A stretch of DNA of 64,000 nt from Hanleya hanleyi (lineage: Eukaryota > Mollusca > Polyplacophora > Lepidopleurida > Hanleyidae): the NCBI GenBank assembly GCA_036873755.1, contig JAVTVY010018944.1, positions 1 through 64,000 on the forward strand, in the 5' to 3' direction. Both the position numbers and the translations under genes were made by a program. The notes under the pieces were generated by a model. The model did not search any database. It worked only from the letters and a program-made list of their open reading frames with translations, and was not told the origin of the DNA. Shown piece by piece: positions 21,485 through 33,899 of the stretch; position 1 is the stretch's first letter, and the number at the start of each line of letters is the position of its first letter.

Positions 21485-22734
21485 GAGGCTTGGCCTAAAT
21501 TAAATTTTATTGTACAAACACTCAAGATGAGCAGGTACATAACAAATGTAACATACAATCACAAAAATACAGTGGCAATAGTTTTGGTGCAATACAACAT
21601 GGCCTAGTGCGAGATGTCTCCCTTGCGTAATAAGGTTCAGATGGCGCTATGGCTGGAAAGCTGCGATTATCCGGGGAATGCTGCCAATTGCCATCCTATG
21701 CGCCATTTTGTGACACAAAACTCTTAAATTCGTGCATCATATTATTCTAGAATGTATTGTGAACAGTTTGAGATAAATTGAGACGTACGGGTAAGAGAGA
21801 TCTTGTCTGTTTAGTCAATTGTTGGATCATGTCGTCTGCCAGTTCGTTGTTGGTGCTGGCAGTACTACGCTGTAATCTCAGCTGAGCCATGCGCGAGGCA
21901 TGGTGTAATTCTTGTTGATAAAGTCAATGAGTGATTTTGAGCGACAAACTCTATAAATAGTAAGATCGTAGGCATATATAGTGATGGTGTACGGATATTT
22001 CATGGTGTACGGGGATTTCCTAGCATAGATATTATTAAAAAATAATATCATTTTATTTTGCATTTTTCTGAAAGTTGATGGAAAATTGGCACTCTCTGGG
22101 AGCATCTGAGCAGTATAACATTATAACAACTGAACTTTGATTTATGCCAAATTGTCTCAAAAAAATGACGATCACTACATTGATAAACGTTACAAGCTGA
22201 AATGATCATTCAATCTCGGGTTTGCACTATAATTCAAGTTAGTCCTTAGACAATACTATTCTGCCCCGATAGCAGTGGAATGCATTGACGCGCGGCTGAG
22301 CACATGAGCTCTGGTTCATTAATTGGGTTGCCTTTGCTATCTTTTTAACATAGAAAATATTGTTAATCGATGATAACTGGGCTATTTTCTACCTGCAGTT
22401 GTCGGACTTGGAATAGCAGGAAAACTTATCCGAGAGAAAATTCCGAGAGAGGTGGGAGGGGTGGGGGGGATTTCCTAGCATAGATATTATTAAAAAATAA
22501 GTTATATTACATACGTGTACGGCGTTGATTGGTGTTACTGAGTGATACTGGTCAGCTGCATCTCATCAATGAGGCGAACACGGTACTTTTGAAGCTTCAC
22601 TTCCTGGGATGACTCCATGACTGTAGGCTCAGACTGATCAAAAACGGTGTAATAGTCTGGTGAATTTGCACTGGTAAAATGAAATAAATTAAAAGGTTCT
22701 CCACAGCTCATACAAGCAGGCAAGCAGGCTGGCT
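21485..22734. other. Gene-free interval with a possible LINE 3' UTR
   Basis: On the minus strand, 21485-21600 reads as a 3' UTR-like tail (gtgtttgtacaataaaattt), suggesting a LINE end. A 35-bp direct repeat ending tagatattattaaaaaataa occurs at 22011-22045 and 22466-22500, bracketing about 420 bp. No gene was recognised. Confidence 0.4.
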
Positions 22735-22800
22735 AGAGGTGAAGCAGGCAGGCAGGCAGGCAGGCAGGCAGACAGGCTGGTCAGGTCAGTCAGGCAGGTA
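22735..22800. repeat. AGGC microsatellite
   Basis: A run of (aggc)n with a few interruptions. Confidence 0.8.
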
Positions 22801-22884
22801 GTGCAATGAATACACCCCACCCCATGCCGTACATACCCTCTATGTCTACATGCCGATCGTTGACTTGAGCTCAGTAAACACTTG

Positions 22885-23132
22885 TACCATTTTGACCACC
22901 ACACACGCCGCCATTTTGACCACCACACATGCCGCCATTTTGACCACCACACATGCCGCCATTTTGACCACCACCACGCAGCCGCCATTTTGACCACCAC
23001 CACACAGCCGCCATTTTGACCACCACCACACAGCCGCCATTTTGACCACAACCACACAGCCGCCATTTTGACCACACTCCCACAGCCGCCATTTTGACCA
23101 CCACCACACCACAGCCGCCATTTTGACCACAC
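22885..23132. repeat. Minisatellite of GCCGCCATTTTGACCAC units
   Basis: About nine units of 22-27 bp share gccgccattttgaccac, with variable CCA-rich spacers. A tenth, diverged unit lies at the left. In inverse orientation each unit reads CAAAATGGCGGC, a YY1-like site. Open frames across the array (repeated KMAA) are repeat artefacts. Confidence 0.85.
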
Positions 23133-23316
23133 ACCAACAAGTCTAGACATGCCTTGATCACGTGATCAAGTTACGCCCCAAATACGGCCCGGGGGAACAA
23201 AAAAGTAGGTCAATGTGGTCTGTGCCGTGTTTTATATACTACTCACCGTATCACCTGAATTTTCAGCGAAATGGGCGCTGTTAACATATTGAGTTTGCAT
23301 TCTGAGCGCTATATGT

Positions 23317-23560
23317 TCAGCGAAACGGATTTGATATTTTCGGAACATCATGATGACTTGCCGGCATCATTGAAAACTATTGACCGCTTCTCTCTTGCAG
23401 GAAACAAGCCTATGTTTATGTATGTATACTATGATTGTCTTTTTGAATTTGGTGCTAATACTGTTATATGGAAAATGAAATAGGTCTTTGGATTATGGAC
23501 GCGGATATTCTCTAATGGACGACGGCTGGATTATGAATGACGGACTAGACGCTTGTAATT
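23317..23560 (+). repeat. Naiad A 5' pseudo-LTR
   Basis: Matches 26956-27199 over its full 244 bp with about two differences. It represents the 3' end of an upstream, truncated tandem unit, as expected for Penelope-like elements. Confidence 0.85.
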
Positions 23561-23660
23561 TTAACCTGTGTATGCCTGGATTCTGCTGGTGGACAAGTTG
23601 TCTCCGAGGCCGGGCCCCTGCACACCCAACAAACATAATGAGCACAACTAAAAGAAAAAT

Positions 23661-26600
23661 ATGAAGACAGACCCGAGGAACCTTAGTGCAGGTTTCTCGG
23701 CCGAGTCTCTAATAGTTCGAAATGCACTAAGACCTTTTTCAATCCAAATGACAGATATATTTCTGACAGCAAAGCAAGGCCACGACATCAAACCTTGTAA
23801 TATTGCGCTTGATGATTGTTTAGCACCGAATTCTACATGTAATAATTTCAAAATTTTTAAGTGTGGACATCGTGGATGTCTCATGTGTCCACTCTTTAAT
23901 ACTTCAGATGCATTTAGTTCCGCGTTAACTGGTAACTCATATTCTGTTAACTGGTATGTTGATCTTAGTTGTTCTACTAAAAAGTGTATGTATTTAGTTT
24001 CCTGTAAGAAGTGTGATCAACAGTATGTTGCCAAGACCACCCAAAGACTCCATCTTAGGGTGAACGGTCACAGAAAATCCGTTGGGAAAAAGTAATTGCT
24101 TATAGGTAAGCATTTTTCTGGACCCGACCATGGCTGGGATAACTCTAGTATTCAGATCATAGACGTCGTCTATCCATCTACTAAGGATTCCCCCTTTGGA
24201 TTTGAGAGAAAAATCCGAGAGCGGGAATTATTCTGGATGCTAGAACTTGGGTCAGTGTTTCCGTTTGGTTTAAATGATAATGTCAGCGGGTTCGGCAATG
24301 CTACAAACGCCGTTCAAATATATCCAACATTACCCAACTATTTAAACCCCATCAACGGAGACATCGCAGCCATGGTTGGCGAAAGTTTAATAGTTCGATG
24401 GTTCACGATCATACCACTTTAAATTACTTAGTGGGTTTAACTAACACACTCAATAGTATACATAGCTTACGTACAGTTCTGTATGCGTTACCTCTGAGAG
24501 CTTTAGATCAAATAGCCAGAGATATACAACAATCTGCGTCTTCAGGAAAAATAATACCACCAAAAATCATTAAAGTATGTCAAGATGTAGCGTATTTTCG
24601 GTTGTATCGTCCAGTGAACATAATCGAAACATCTCAAGATCGGCTTTTCTTGAAACTCAACTACTTAGATAAAGGACTGGTCATCATTAATTTACCTCGA
24701 ATCCTGAATGATCCAGAGGTACGCAACGCTGTACCAAACTATTTTAGGTTCACAGAACCTCCTTGCATTTCATATAAGTATACTAAATCTATAGCCACCA
24801 AAATATTCAATTACTCCAATGCTGTCCAGGAGTTTGACTGGAACTTATACACGTCAGGAGGCTATAGTTGTGAATCGTTGAACTTTATCTATACACCATG
24901 CAAACATATTGTAAATGGTAACCTTGATGTGGTGAGTGATAAGGACCTAAAATTACTCCTGATGAGTACCAAACTATTTTAGGTTCACAGAACCTCCTTG
25001 CATTTCATATAAGTATACTAAATCTTTAGCCACCAAAATATTCAATTACTCCAATACTGTCCAGGAGTTTGACTGGAACTTATACACGTCAGGAGGCTAT
25101 AGTTGTGAATCGTTGAACTTTATCTACACACTATGCAAACATATTGTGACTGGTGACCTTGATGTAGTGAGTGATAAGGATCTGAAATTACTCCTGATGA
25201 AAGGACCTAAATATAGAGAGCCAAGAAGAATAAACCTGAAGGCCGACCAGAAGATAGTCCTGTCTGCATTGGAACAGTACGTTATTGATTGGTCTAAGCG
25301 AGAAAAAGTTGAACCTACATTATTGGCTGATTGGCTGGACCTCACCAAGAGGAAGGTCGTTGAAACAATCCGCCATATTGACAGAAGTACTCTTCCCCAA
25401 GCAAAACAAGTACTGAGAAACTTCAATTCGCAAGAAATTCTAGCAAATCTCCAGAGTAAATTCGTCATAGTCCCAGCAGACAAAGCTCCGAATAATATAA
25501 TCTTCAAATGTAAATATTACTATTACCAGGTGCTGGTTAAAGAATTGAGTGTAAAAATGTCTTCATCAAATACGTCTACTTACTCCCAAACTGCATTTAC
25601 TCTGGAAGATATATTTAACAATCACAAAAAGTTTCTCAGGGAAAGAGGTATTTGTCTTCCAACCAATCATAACGACATACCAAAACTATACTGGACTCCC
25701 AAAATGCATAAAACACCATACAAAGCTAGATTCATAGCTGATTCTAGAAGCTGCACCACCAAGCTTCTTTCACCCCTATTGACGAGGGCCCTTCAGGAGG
25801 TAAAAGCATTTTGGGAAAGGTATTTCGCCATTATTTCTAAGAACTCTGGCGTTGAATGTATGTGGATATTGAAAAACTCAAAATGTCTTACGGAAGAACT
25901 TGATGCTAAAGGTCACATACCGTACAGACATGTATCCACATGGGATTTCTCGACTCTCTATACTGCAATCCCTCATCAGGACCTTATTGACCGTATAAGT
26001 TCATTAATAGTATCTGTGTTCAAGAAAACTGATCGTAGATATATTGATGTCGGAAGCCATAAAGCATTCTTTAGCTCTACTACATACAAGAGATATCATT
26101 CATGGGATGTTTCTTTGTTTGTAGAGTTGCTTGAATTTCTCATTAAAAATATCTATGTGAAATTTGGCAACACTATATATCAGCAGCATATAGGTATTCC
26201 AATGGGTACTAATTGTGCACCCCTGTTGGCTGATCTGTATCTGTTCTCTTATGAATATGACTATATGCAGGCGCTTTCAAAAACCGATCCTTTCAAAGCC
26301 GGCCGATCCTTCTCATTCACCAAACGCTATATAGACGATCTTCTCTCTGTGGATAATCGCTATATAAATGACGCAGTGAAGGATATATATCCACCTTCAC
26401 CGGATTTGAAGGAAACTACAGATAGCCGTACAGGCACACCATATTTAGACCTATATCTCTATAAAAATGAAGCGGGCATTCTCTCTCGTCGACTTTATGA
26501 CAAAAGAGATGATTACAGTTTCGACATCGTATACTATCCCTTTCTGGACAGTAATATTCCAGTGGGGCCTGCATATGACGTATACATATCTCGCTTAGTA

Positions 26601-26790
26601 GCATTTGCTAGATCCTGTATTAAATGTGACGATTTTAATTAACGTCACAAAACATTGGTGCAGAAACTTAAAAAACACGGCTATTCCACCAAGCGCCTAC
26701 ACTCAAAGTTTCTCAAATTTGGCGATACATATCGCATTCTGATAGCAAAATACGAACGTAGCGTGCAAGATCTATGGCTCTACCTTTCGT
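23661..26790 (+). pseudogene. Naiad A polyprotein: GIY-YIG, linker, reverse transcriptase (broken)
   Basis: The ATG at 23661 opens the nuclease part: a Cys/His cluster (KCGHRGCLMCP), then YLVSCKKCDQQYVAKTTQ, in which the usual Gly of YVG is Ala. An in-frame TAA stands at 24093 where copy B has CAA. A frameshift near 24390 leads into a linker that has lost its CxC pair. A 235-bp internal tandem duplication (24731-24965 repeated at 24966-25200) shifts the frame again. The RT frame 25113-26642 keeps WDFSTLYT, GIPMGTNCAPLLADL and catalytic YIDD. A second TAA at 26640 replaces CAA of copy C, and coding homology then runs on to about 26790. Confidence 0.82.
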
Positions 26791-26955
26791 AACTTGTGTC
26801 TAATTCCGCTTAACCCGGGTCTAGGGCCCGTATGAACCCATGTACTTCAAGAACCTCATGGTACTCATATGAACAGTCACAATCAAAGCGTGACTGAGAT
26901 ACATCATTCTTTAGATGACGACTTTACAACGAATATTATGGATTAAGAATACTGA

Positions 26956-27199
26956 TCAGCGAAACGGATTTGATATTTTCGGAACATCATGATGACTTGC
27001 CGGCATCATTGAAAACTGTTGACCGCTTCTCTCTTGCAGGAAACAAGCCTATGTTTATGTATGTATACTATGATTGTCTTTTTGAATTTGGTGTTAATAC
27101 TGTTATATGGAAAATGAAATAGGTCTTTGGATTATGGACGCGGATATTCTCTAATGGACGACGGCTGGATTATGAATGACGGACTAGACGCTTGTAATT
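26956..27199 (+). repeat. Naiad A 3' pseudo-LTR
   Basis: Second copy of the 244-bp repeat, at the true 3' end of the element. Confidence 0.85.
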
Positions 27200-27634
27200 G
27201 CACCTACACCAGACTCTCGTTGGCAAATCCCAACTTTGAGATCGAATGCATCAAAGATGGGACACAACATTATTTTCATTGTTTTCGTTGTATTTGAAAA
27301 CAACGTCTTTATTAAAATTTTTGCAACTTTTTCAGGCCTTCTCATGTGTCCCTTTAATTGTTTGTCAGTGAAATGGTGCATATGTCAATGAAACCCCATA
27401 TATGATATGTTTGGTAAGGTAATTTACATATTTCACGTTTTCATAGCTTCGGGATTATTCAGTCGTTTATATATCGCGATAGTGTGTGTCATTTGGTTAT
27501 CATTCTTCATGCTGAAACTCGATTAAACACAGGAAGAAAAACCTTGAATCCTTGAATACTGAATAATTTATTTTTCTATTGAGAAGAAAACAAAATTCCC
27601 TCACATCATCGCCTTCATCCTGGATCCAGTGTTC

Positions 27635-27771
27635 ATGAACCCGACGAGGTTCTTTGTCAGTGTCCAGAAGTTTGCGAGTTCACTGCTACTGTCGATTGGG
27701 CTATTGGTTGTCAGTGCACAGGAAACAAGACGATCATGCCATATCTCCAATGAACGACGATATGTTACCTG
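27635..27771 (+). other. Candidate first exon of a secreted protein
   Basis: An ATG at 27635 encodes 45 codons beginning MNPTRFFVSVQ, with a hydrophobic SSLLLSIGLLVVSAQ core that looks like a signal peptide. Mature-like sequence with a Cys follows, up to a tg|gtaata donor. No downstream exon was found before the LINE at 28.2 kb. It may be an orphan exon left by transposon insertions. Confidence 0.35.
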
Positions 27772-28194
27772 GTAATAAACTTCTGTGCGTTCTTTCGTTT
27801 ATTATTCTGTCCCTGAGCCTATTTGGTAACTGTAGCTATAATGGACATCTCTTTATTAGTGCATTTCGGGCTAATGAGTTGGAACGTTCGCTTCACTGAT
27901 CCAACGCACTGGTCTAATGGATGGTGTCAATATTAAAGCAGTTTACAAAGAACCGAGTTAGTATACAATGAGGAATTGAATAAACACTAATAGTAGTTCC
28001 TTGAAACAATGTTTATCTACGCAATCTTTTAACTCCGCCGCATTGATATATTATCAATTAAATACACTGGAGCAGGTGGCCGTGAATAGCTAATGAAAAC
28101 TTCAAAACTTTTCTGTAAAGGAGAAAAAATATATAGAGACGGGAAATATCAATTTGAAGGTCGACTGGAAGATTGCCCGAACTACACTTAGTAT

Positions 28195-29855
28195 ACACAA
28201 TATTGAGAGAACATTATAACTTTGTCAAAATGGAATTCAGAAATAGTGTCTAGAAAATGCTTCAAATTCTCCATAGTTAGGACAAATTGTATACACTTTT
28301 GCAGAAAATATTTTCAGCACAAAGATCGAGTACTTAAATTAGATGGAACTGAGATCAAAGTGGTAAAATCGGTCAAATTCTTAGGAATATTATTTGACCA
28401 CCGATTAACATTCTCTTGATTTGTTGAAGGTAGTTGCCAAATATAAGTGGGGAGGATATCACCAAGCACTTCTCCATTTATATCGATGACTTGTTCGTTC
28501 CAAACTTGATTATGGCTCTATTGTTTACAATGGTGCAAGCAAGTCAAAGCTAGATCCTATTCTCCATCAAGGACTAAGATTTTGCCTTGGAGCGTTCAGA
28601 ACATCCCCTAAAGAAAGCTTATATTTCGAAGCAGATGAATTTCCTTTAAAAGTTCGAAGAATTAAACTATCACGGCAATATATCATAAAATTGCGATCAA
28701 ATCACACGAATCCTGTATATAACTGTGTTTTCAAACCTCAGTTCGCGGATCTCTATTTAAAGAAACTTTCCATTATTCCGCCTCTTGGAATTCGTATGAA
28801 ACCACACACTGTAGCAGCTGGTATTAAACTCGGTCAAATTTTACCTAATAAGGTCTTACCAATTCCACTATGGCAGTTGGTTCAACCAGAAGTGGATATG
28901 ACATTAACGAAATATAAAAAGGCAAACACGAGCCAGCTCTTGTATACACAAGAATTTGGTCTGCTCAGAGAAAAATACAGATCACATCAGGCTATTTATA
29001 CAGATGGTTCTAAAGATGGTGAGAGAGTAACATGTGCTACTGTCTTTAGTTCCAAAACTAAAACCTGTCGACTACTGGGTAAAAGTTGGATATTCACTGC
29101 AGAAGCAAAGGCTGTGTTGCTAGCTTTGGAAATATGTCATATTTTCAGATTCACTGTCACGTCTTCAGGCGATTAAATGTGGAACTTCGGCTCATTCCAC
29201 TATCTTGAATATTCTACAATTATATGAGTGTAGATTTGATCAACAGATTGATATTGTGTTTTGTTGGTTGCCTAGTCACGTTCGCATTAAATGTAATACT
29301 TGGCTGATAGAATGGCTAAGGCAGCCCTAGATAATGAGATTGATCCTGTTGGAATCCCATATAGCGAGTTCAGATCCTCTATCTGTGCTTATGTGAGACG
29401 GCTGTTTCTATGTTTTTGGGATGCTGTGAATAATAACAAACTTCATCAGTACAAAAAAACCTGAAGGCTATACTCATTTGAACAGCCAGAAACGTTTCGA
29501 TCAAGCCATGATCAGGCGATGTACAATCGGCCATACACGATTAACTCACGAATATTTACTAAAAAATGAGCCAGTCCCAAGGTGTATTCCATGCCACGAA
29601 GATCTCACGGTGAAGCATATCCTTATCGACTGCTTAAATTTTAAGATTGTAAGAGATGCTTTTTATCGAGCGTCTAGGACTGCATCTTGGGTTATTTGAA
29701 AGAAATCGGTTTGTTGCATAAGTTTTAATGTGTGTATGTTTTAATGTTTTGGATTACTAAGTTATTGGCTTGAGTACTTTGTTTGATCGTCGCTATATAG
29801 CTGAAATATTGCTGAGCGCGACATGAAACCTTAATTCTCTCTGTCTCTCTCTCTC
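28195..29855 (+). mobile_element. RNase H-bearing LINE, 5'-truncated (I/Jockey-like group)
   Basis: The sequence starts inside the reverse transcriptase (end of the palm/thumb: LKLDGTEIKVVKSVKFLGILFDH, about 28330-28400). It continues through an RNase H domain (YTDGSK near 29000 and AEAKAVLLALE near 29100) and a terminal IGHTRLTHEYL...C.PC...HILIDC motif. The 3' tail ends with gctgaaatattgctgagcgc and a ctctctgtctctctctc run. Several frameshifts and stops break the frame, so it is a dead copy. Confidence 0.75.
28222..29699 (+). pseudogene. LINE ORF2 remnant (RT end, RNase H, C-terminal Cys/His motif)
   Basis: Readable in pieces at 28222-28419, 28691-29176 and 29478-29699, in changing frames. 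RNase H keeps the first Asp (TDGS) and the Glu (AEAKAV). The final piece carries the Cys-Cys-His-Cys array common near the end of such ORFs. Confidence 0.7.
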
Positions 29856-31545
29856 TTCTAGTGCATTCGACTGCTGTCAGGGATGTTGGACCCCTGTTAT
29901 CAGGATGATAAATGCGGTGTAAACATATTGAAGATTCATACGTGAGACGATAGGCTGTGTAGAACTCGTTTTAAGAGATCTTTTATGGGTGATTCGTCGA
30001 AAAGGGGTGAAAATGGCCTATCTGTGTTGTTAGATTTCAGCTTCAAAACTTTTGGCGGAAATTTTTAGTATAGATTATAAGTAGCTTGTTGTATTTAATT
30101 TTTCCGATCGTGTGCAACGTTCATTTCACCATTTTGAATTTTTATTCAAATTTTCTACTAATTGTTTCGTGACTAGTGTATTTACCGTCACCAAATGAAA
30201 AATACTCAAATTAAAAAAAAAACAGTTTTTATACATTTTATCTTTTAAAAATTTCCGTGTTTTTCCGAACAAGGCCAGGTTATTCCCCCTGGAAGGGTTG
30301 CCCAGTGGTTTGCAGGCATAATGTGTTCTCAACTTACCCCAAAACACTACGACAAACAAAACGTATGGTCGTCAAGTTCGAAAACATGAGAATATTTTAC
30401 CCTTATGTGTAGTCAGAGCTGTAGGAAACAGAATGGTGATGTTTCATCGAAACTATGTGATTATAGAGATAAAAATATTACGGAAATGATCAAGAAATGA
30501 CGGTGACGTGAAGGACATTTCGGTTACGGTAGGGACAAAATATAAGAGCCATACTGAGTTTACCTAAAGCAAACGACCCACAATATTTTGTTATTCTTCA
30601 TAAAACATTGAACCAATCAAAAATGCTCAGACTGTGAAAATGCACTCTGCAAGTGTGCGGTTTATTTTCCATTCATTGTCGTGATGGGAACTGCATGGAT
30701 ATGCTGGGGGAAAGAGTTGAGGAACATTTGTCGTTGTTACATATTAACATAGTATCAGTTAAACAATATGAAACGTGGGTTCTAAATTTAAACGTTGCTA
30801 CGCGACAATAACACTTTCTCTTAAACAGCTAAAAACTGAATTTATCCATGTTATGCACGGATTTGTCTTCACCGTCACTAGAAGAAAAGTGACGATAAAG
30901 ACGGGTGACGGTACAGACATGGAAGCAGTGTGATTGCTTCAAAGTGCTCGAATCAAGTGTTGTGATGAGCCATCCTAAATTACACTTCTAATGAATATAT
31001 GGCTTAGACATAGGAAGCAAGTTATGCTCCTCTTAGGTGTAGAATCAGTTTACGGAAAAGACAGAACAAAGATATACGTACGCACAGACTTCTCAATCCT
31101 GAATTCTGCTTGAAAATCAGCGGCTGAGTGGACAAGTATTTGGCGCGCCGTTTCCGATCCCGCCTCAAGCAAAGCACTGAACAGGTGATTCACAATCAAA
31201 GTTACATACATTGGCTTGTACTGTTGACGGTATAGATGATGACGGTAAACACAGTAATTTTAGGACAAAATTCCCCCAAAGATGGAGGAATGGATAAACT
31301 GGCAACTTGGTAAATGTACAGAACAAGATTGTACAACGTTAGAAATATACGATCATGCTTTAAAAGTATATTGAATACAAAAACGGCTTATGTAAATCTT
31401 CAATCTGTACCTCTGGGTTAGTAGACTGACAATCAGAAAGATAGTGTTATTTTATTGAGAGTTGCCACTGGGATCACTTGTGGTACTTGCGATATTTTAG
31501 AAATATGCAGTTGGTATATTTGTCTGTGGGTCATATGACTTCTTG
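29856..31545. other. Gene-free interval
   Basis: No gene, RNA or transposon protein recognised. Short acggtgacg-like motifs recur (30500, 30880, 30905, 31240) without a clear period. Confidence 0.45.
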
Positions 31546-33228
31546 TCTATCTACGATCAGATTTTTTGAACACAGATACTATTAATGCACTTAGACGGTC
31601 AATAAGATCCTGGTGAGGGATTGTAGGATAGAGTCGAGGAATCCTATGCGGGTACATGTCTGTACGGTATGTGACCTTTAGCACCAAGTTCTTCAGTAAG
31701 ACATTTTTAGTTTTTCAATATCCACATATATTCAACGCCAGAGATTTTACAAATGCCTTTACCTCCTGAAGGGCCGTCGTCAATGGGGTTGAAAGAAGCT
31801 TGGTGGTGCAGCTTCTAGAACCAGCTATGAATCTAGATTTGTATGGTGATTTACGCATATTGTGAATCCAGTATACTTTTGGTATTTCATTATGATTGGT
31901 TGGAAGACAATCACCTCTTTCCCTGAGAAACGTTTTGGGATTGTTAACTAAATCTTCCAGAGTAAATGCAGTTTGGGGGTAAGTAGACATATTTGATGAT
32001 GATATGTTTACACTCAATTCTTTAACTATCACCTATTATATTATTTGAGCTTTTTCTGCTGGGACTATGACGAATTTACTCTGGAGATTTGCAAGACTTC
32101 TGTCAATATGGCGGATTGTTTCAACGACTTTGCTCTTGGTGAGGTCCAGCCAATCAGCGAGCACTGTAGGTTCGACTATTTCTTGCTTAGACCAATCAAT
32201 AACGTACTGTTATTCTTCTCGGTTCTCTATGTTAAGGTCCTTTCAGCAGGAGTAATTTTAGGTCCTTATCACTCACCACATCAAGGTTACCATTTACAAT
32301 ATGTTTGCATGGTGTATAGATAAAGTTCAACGATTCACACCCACAACTATAGCCTCCTGACGGGTGTGAGTTCCAGTCAAACTCCTTGTCAGCATTGGGG
32401 TATTTGAATATTTTGGTGGCTATAGATTTAGTATACTTATATGGAAGGCAAGGAGGTTCTGTGAACGTGAAATAGTTTGGTACATCGTACCGCTGGATCA
32501 TTCAGGACTGGCGGTAAATTGATAATGTCCAGTTTTTTATCTAAGTAGTTGAGTTTCAAGAAAAGTCGATCTTGAGATGTTTCGATTATGTTCACTGGAC
32601 GATACAACCGAAAATACGCTATATCTTGACATACTTTTGTGATTTGGGTGGTATTATATTTCCGGAAGATGCAGATTGTTGTATAGCTCCGGTTATATGA
32701 TTTAAAGCTCTCATATGTAACGCATACAGAACTGTACGTAAGCTATGTATACTATTGTGTGTGTTTGTTATACCCACTAAGTAATTTAAAGCCATATGAT
32801 CGTGAATCATCGAACTATTAAACTTTCTCCAACCATGCCCAACCTACTGACATTCTCATTTAAACCCTACGGAAACACTGACCGAAGTTCTAGCATCCAG
32901 AATAGTTTACGCTCTCGGATTTTTCTCTCAAATACAAAGGGGAATCCTTGGTAGATAGACGGTGTCTATGATCTGAATACTAAAGTTATCCCATCCATTG
33001 TCGGGTCCAGCAAAATGCTTACCCATAAGTAATTGCTTTTTCCTAACTGATTTTCTGTGTCCATTTACCCTAAGATGGAGTCTTTGGGTGGTCTTGCCAA
33101 CATACTGTTGGCCACACTTCTTTCAGGAAACTAAATATATACAGTTTGTTGTAGGACAACTAAGATCAACATACGAGTTTACAGAATATGAGTTACCAGT
33201 TAACGCGGAACTAAATCCTCATTAGTTC
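31546..33228 (-). mobile_element. Naiad-type Penelope-like element, copy B (truncated, reverse)
   Basis: On the minus strand this covers the GIY-YIG core, the linker and the first part of the RT up to the block corresponding to about 26040 of copy A. Both ends are truncated. Key motifs are cleaner than in copy A: YVGKTTQ keeps its Gly, and the linker keeps the CxC pair (SGGYSCGCES, within 32232-32501). Confidence 0.8.
31715..33225 (-). pseudogene. Naiad B coding remnant
   Basis: Reads from the nuclease near 33225 down through 31715 in several frames. At 33123-33125 the conserved Cys codon of the YLVSCKKC motif is TGA. RT blocks present include KVYWIHNMRKSPYKSRFIAG. The catalytic YIDD region is missing because of the 3' truncation. 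Confidence 0.75.
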
Positions 33229-33529
33229 ACTCATCTGTGACAATGTCAAATACACACGCGACTTCAAAGTAACAAATCAGTGAATGCTAGATCATGCAAA
33301 TCTAAGTCGACAGGCGTCCGGTGAATTATAGTGTTAATGCATTTTTGTTCAAATATTTGGCCGTTTGGTTTATTTCAACAGATGGATATATTGATTTTTA
33401 TATTAACTAACTCGGCATTATTTAAATAGCCAAGAGTGTGTGTAGAATCGAGAGACGATTGACTTCCTACCGGAAAGCTACATCAATCAGACGGAAGAGG
33501 AAACCAATCACGGTAAACAAGCGGAGAAC

Positions 33530-33569
33530 ATGAGGGGAACAAGATTGCGCGTTGTCCTTGTGTTTTTAA
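33530..33569 (+). other. Candidate signal-peptide start exon
   Basis: ATG followed by MRGTRLRVVLVFL and then a consensus gtaagt donor at 33570. It is only 13 codons long and no partner exon is secure, so this is weak. Confidence 0.2.
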
Positions 33570-33660
33570 GTAAGTATACATTTAAGGATATATTTTTGAT
33601 ATATTTGTCAAATAGCAAACTATGTGTTTATATCATACATCATATATTAATATCATATGT

Positions 33661-33899
33661 ATTAAGAATACTGATCATCGTTACGGAATTGATATTTTTG
33701 GAACATCATGATGTCTTGCCGGCATAATTGAAAACTGTTGCCCGCTTCGTTCTTGCACGAAACTAGTCTAAGTTTATACTATGATTTGGTGCTAATGTTG
33801 TTACATGTATATTGAATCTGGAAAATGTTGTTGGATTATGGATGCGGATATTCGTTAATGGACGGCGCCTGAATAATGAATGACCGGCCAGACACTTCT
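33661..33899 (+). repeat. Diverged solo Naiad pseudo-LTR
   Basis: Aligns across its length with the Naiad 3' end (attaagaatactgatca...gccagacacttct), with many substitutions and a deletion. It lies in plus orientation although the nearby copy B is reversed, so it is a separate insertion or an inverted partner. Confidence 0.7.

Larger units (their letters stand above)
23317..27199 (+). mobile_element. Naiad-type Penelope-like retroelement, copy A
   Basis: A 3.88-kb element with 244-bp direct pseudo-LTRs. The GIY-YIG nuclease precedes the reverse transcriptase, the permuted order that defines the Naiad group of Penelope-like elements. The body from 23561 starts right after the first pseudo-LTR and ends at cttgtaatt (27199). 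It sits just beyond a minisatellite, in line with the known preference of this group for simple repeats. The coding region is broken. Confidence 0.82.

Noticed and set aside
22885..23132. A CRISPR array
   Set aside because: The spacers are short, CCA-rich and similar to each other, the genome is eukaryotic and no cas gene is present.
22689..23161. Reverse-strand frames of repeated KMAA/WSKWRL in the minisatellite
   Set aside because: All three reverse frames are open with the same repeat content, as expected from the tandem array and not from selection for protein.
23661..26642. Whether Naiad copy A encodes a functional reverse transcriptase
   Set aside because: Two stops, a frameshift and a frame-shifting internal duplication separate the domains, although the RT portion alone is open and keeps YIDD.
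26951..26966. ctgatcagcgaaac in the Naiad 3' end resembles a hammerhead ribozyme core
   Set aside because: There is no room for stem II between the two core boxes, the motif decays in copies C and at 33.67 kb, and this clade is reported to lack canonical hammerheads.
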